A stretch of 7,838 nt of DNA, taken from NCBI GenBank assembly GCA_003158705.1, contig PMKX01000021.1, forward strand, positions 5,181-13,018, in the 5' to 3' direction. The notes under the pieces were generated by a model that did not search any database, was not told the origin of the DNA, and saw nothing but the letters and a program-made list of their open reading frames with translations. Position numbers and translations under genes: made by a program. This stretch comes from Actinomycetota bacterium. GTDB lineage: Bacteria > Actinomycetota > Thermoleophilia > UBA2241. Below are positions 6,902-7,838 of this stretch, piece after piece. The stretch's first letter is position 1. Every line of letters starts with the position of its first letter.

Positions 6902-7838
6902 CACTGTGGCCCTGCGGCCAACGGCCGGCGAGCGAGACTGTAGATGTCGAAGTAGGCCAGGTGACGAGTCCCTTCCAGCCTGTAGACAGAGCCGATCGCC
7001 GCAGGCACCGACCCCGTCTGCTTCCAGTACGCCGGCTGTCTGTTGACTACCAGCAACACGTGCGGACTGTCGTGCGTGACAGCCTCGACCGCCGTCGCCA
7101 GGCGCGTCTGATCCAGAGCCGTGCCGTCCACCATATCGCGAGCGCCGTAATACTCAAGAAGCTGGATGACCCCGTTGAGCACTACTGCCGGCTGCTGCGG
7201 CCCACTGTGAGACACGACGTACTGCGCCGCGCCGCGGTAATCGTCGCGAGCATAGGCAGGGTCGAAGTAGTAGTGCACGAGTGAGTAACAGTTGAGCGCG
7301 ACCAGAGCGACCACCGCCAGGCGCGCGTACAGTCCCCAGCCTCGCCAAGCCGCGCCGCGCTCAGACCATGCCGCCGGCAGCGCCGGCACGAGCAGAGCGA
7401 AGGGCACGACCAGAAAGAACGAGTGCCGCGGCTGCCAGTTGAGCTTGGTGGCCGCCGCGAACACGATCATGAGAACGAAGGAGCCCGCGAGAGCGAGGGC
7501 AAGCACGGCCTCGGTGCGACGCCGCCCCGCATCGGCCGCGGGGCGCCGCCACGCGGCCACGAACGCCGACACCAAACCCAGCGAGACCACGGCGAACACC
7601 AGCAGCTCCGGCCAATAGGGCGCCAGCACGTGCAGGCCGTGATCAGCCTGCAGCCGCTGGATGGGCGGCCCGTAGGTGGTGCCCACCAGCATGCCGTAGA
7701 CGGCGAAGGCGGCGTTGCGCAGCAGCGACCCGCCGAGCCGCGTCACCTGTGCCTCGCTGGGAGCGCCGGCGACGCCGGACGCCAGGAAGAACACGATCGC
7801 CGGCAGCGTAGCGACGAAGGCGGGCAGCCAGCGCCGCA
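6901..7838 (-). CDS. GT39/ArnT-like membrane glycosyltransferase, C-terminal part (5' end outside window)
   Basis: The frame is open to the right edge, giving 311 residues of a longer protein. A GTG at 7794 lies inside a transmembrane helix (LPAFVATLPAIVFFLASG) and is not the start. About five hydrophobic helices are visible: residues 4-22, 77-95, 108-129, 139-156 and 169-185 of the fragment. Landmarks are NWQPRHSFFLVVPFALLVP, matching the R-Y/H-hydrophobic-P element before the last helices of PMT_2/ArnT-type enzymes, and YYFDPAYARDDYRGAAQYV after the last helix, matching the (D)WRGAA element that opens their C-terminal soluble domain. Such enzymes take a sugar from a polyprenyl-phosphate donor and transfer it outside the cytoplasmic membrane. 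The catalytic N-terminal acidic loops are outside the window, so activity cannot be judged. The TGA (6903-6901) overlaps the ATG of the FemAB-like gene by one base. Confidence 0.8.
   Translation of the reverse strand, partial: RRWLPAFVATLPAIVFFLASGVAGAPSEAQVTRLGGSLLRNAAFAVYGMLVGTTYGPPIQRLQADHGLHVLAPYWPELLVFAVVSLGLVSAFVAAWRRPAADAGRRRTEAVLALALAGSFVLMIVFAAATKLNWQPRHSFFLVVPFALLVPALPAAWSERGAAWRGWGLYARLAVVALVALNCYSLVHYYFDPAYARDDYRGAAQYVVSHSGPQQPAVVLNGVIQLLEYYGARDMVDGTALDQTRLATAVEAVTHDSPHVLLVVNRQPAYWKQTGSVPAAIGSVYRLEGTRHLAYFDIYSLARRPLAAGPQ

Noticed and set aside
6104..6943. Plus-strand open frame of 279 codons opposite the FemAB-like gene
   Set aside because: No family motif, and it crosses the junction of two real genes on the other strand.
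6901..7794. GTG at 7794 as the true start of the membrane glycosyltransferase
   Set aside because: The same frame stays open to the window edge and the codon lies inside a transmembrane helix, so the gene is truncated by the window.

Overview
This window is a compact cell-surface glycan (exopolysaccharide, capsule or O-antigen-type) biosynthesis cluster from a GC-rich bacterium. All seven genes are on the minus strand and read right to left as one apparent operon. Five are complete and one is cut at each window edge. Neighbouring genes overlap by 1-4 bases or are separated by about 5-17 bases, so no internal promoter or terminator is expected and none was seen. The phylum cannot be fixed from the sequence. 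A Wzx/TuaB-type flippase and a polyprenol-phosphate-sugar-type (GT39-like) membrane glycosyltransferase point to an undecaprenyl-linked repeat-unit pathway. No phage, insertion sequence, CRISPR, tRNA or rRNA was seen.

Order of transcription: (1) 7838-6901, C-terminal part of a multi-pass GT39/ArnT-like membrane glycosyltransferase; (2) 6901-5855, a FemAB/GNAT-fold acyl or aminoacyl transferase; (3) 5849-4773, a divergent DegT/DnrJ/EryC1/StrS PLP enzyme; (4) about 4806 (or 4755) to 3310, a polysaccharide flippase of the MOP superfamily; (5) 3297-1432, an asparagine-synthetase-like protein whose glutaminase half has lost its catalytic cysteine; (6) 1435-263, a canonical DegT-family sugar aminotransferase; (7) 266-1, the N-terminus of a GT4-type glycosyltransferase running off the left edge.

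Together these suggest that a lipid-linked glycan containing amino sugar(s) is made and then decorated. The aminotransferases install amino groups on keto-sugars, the FemAB-like and AsnB-like enzymes may form amides, the glycosyltransferases build the unit, and Wzx flips it across the inner membrane. The most interesting points are: the AsnB-like ligase with Cys2 replaced by Pro and a Tyr where asparagine synthetase has its catalytic Glu; a flippase whose best ribosome site points to an ACG codon; a DegT protein lacking the family's C-terminal substrate motif; and a perfect 17-bp GC-rich inverted repeat inside the second aminotransferase gene.
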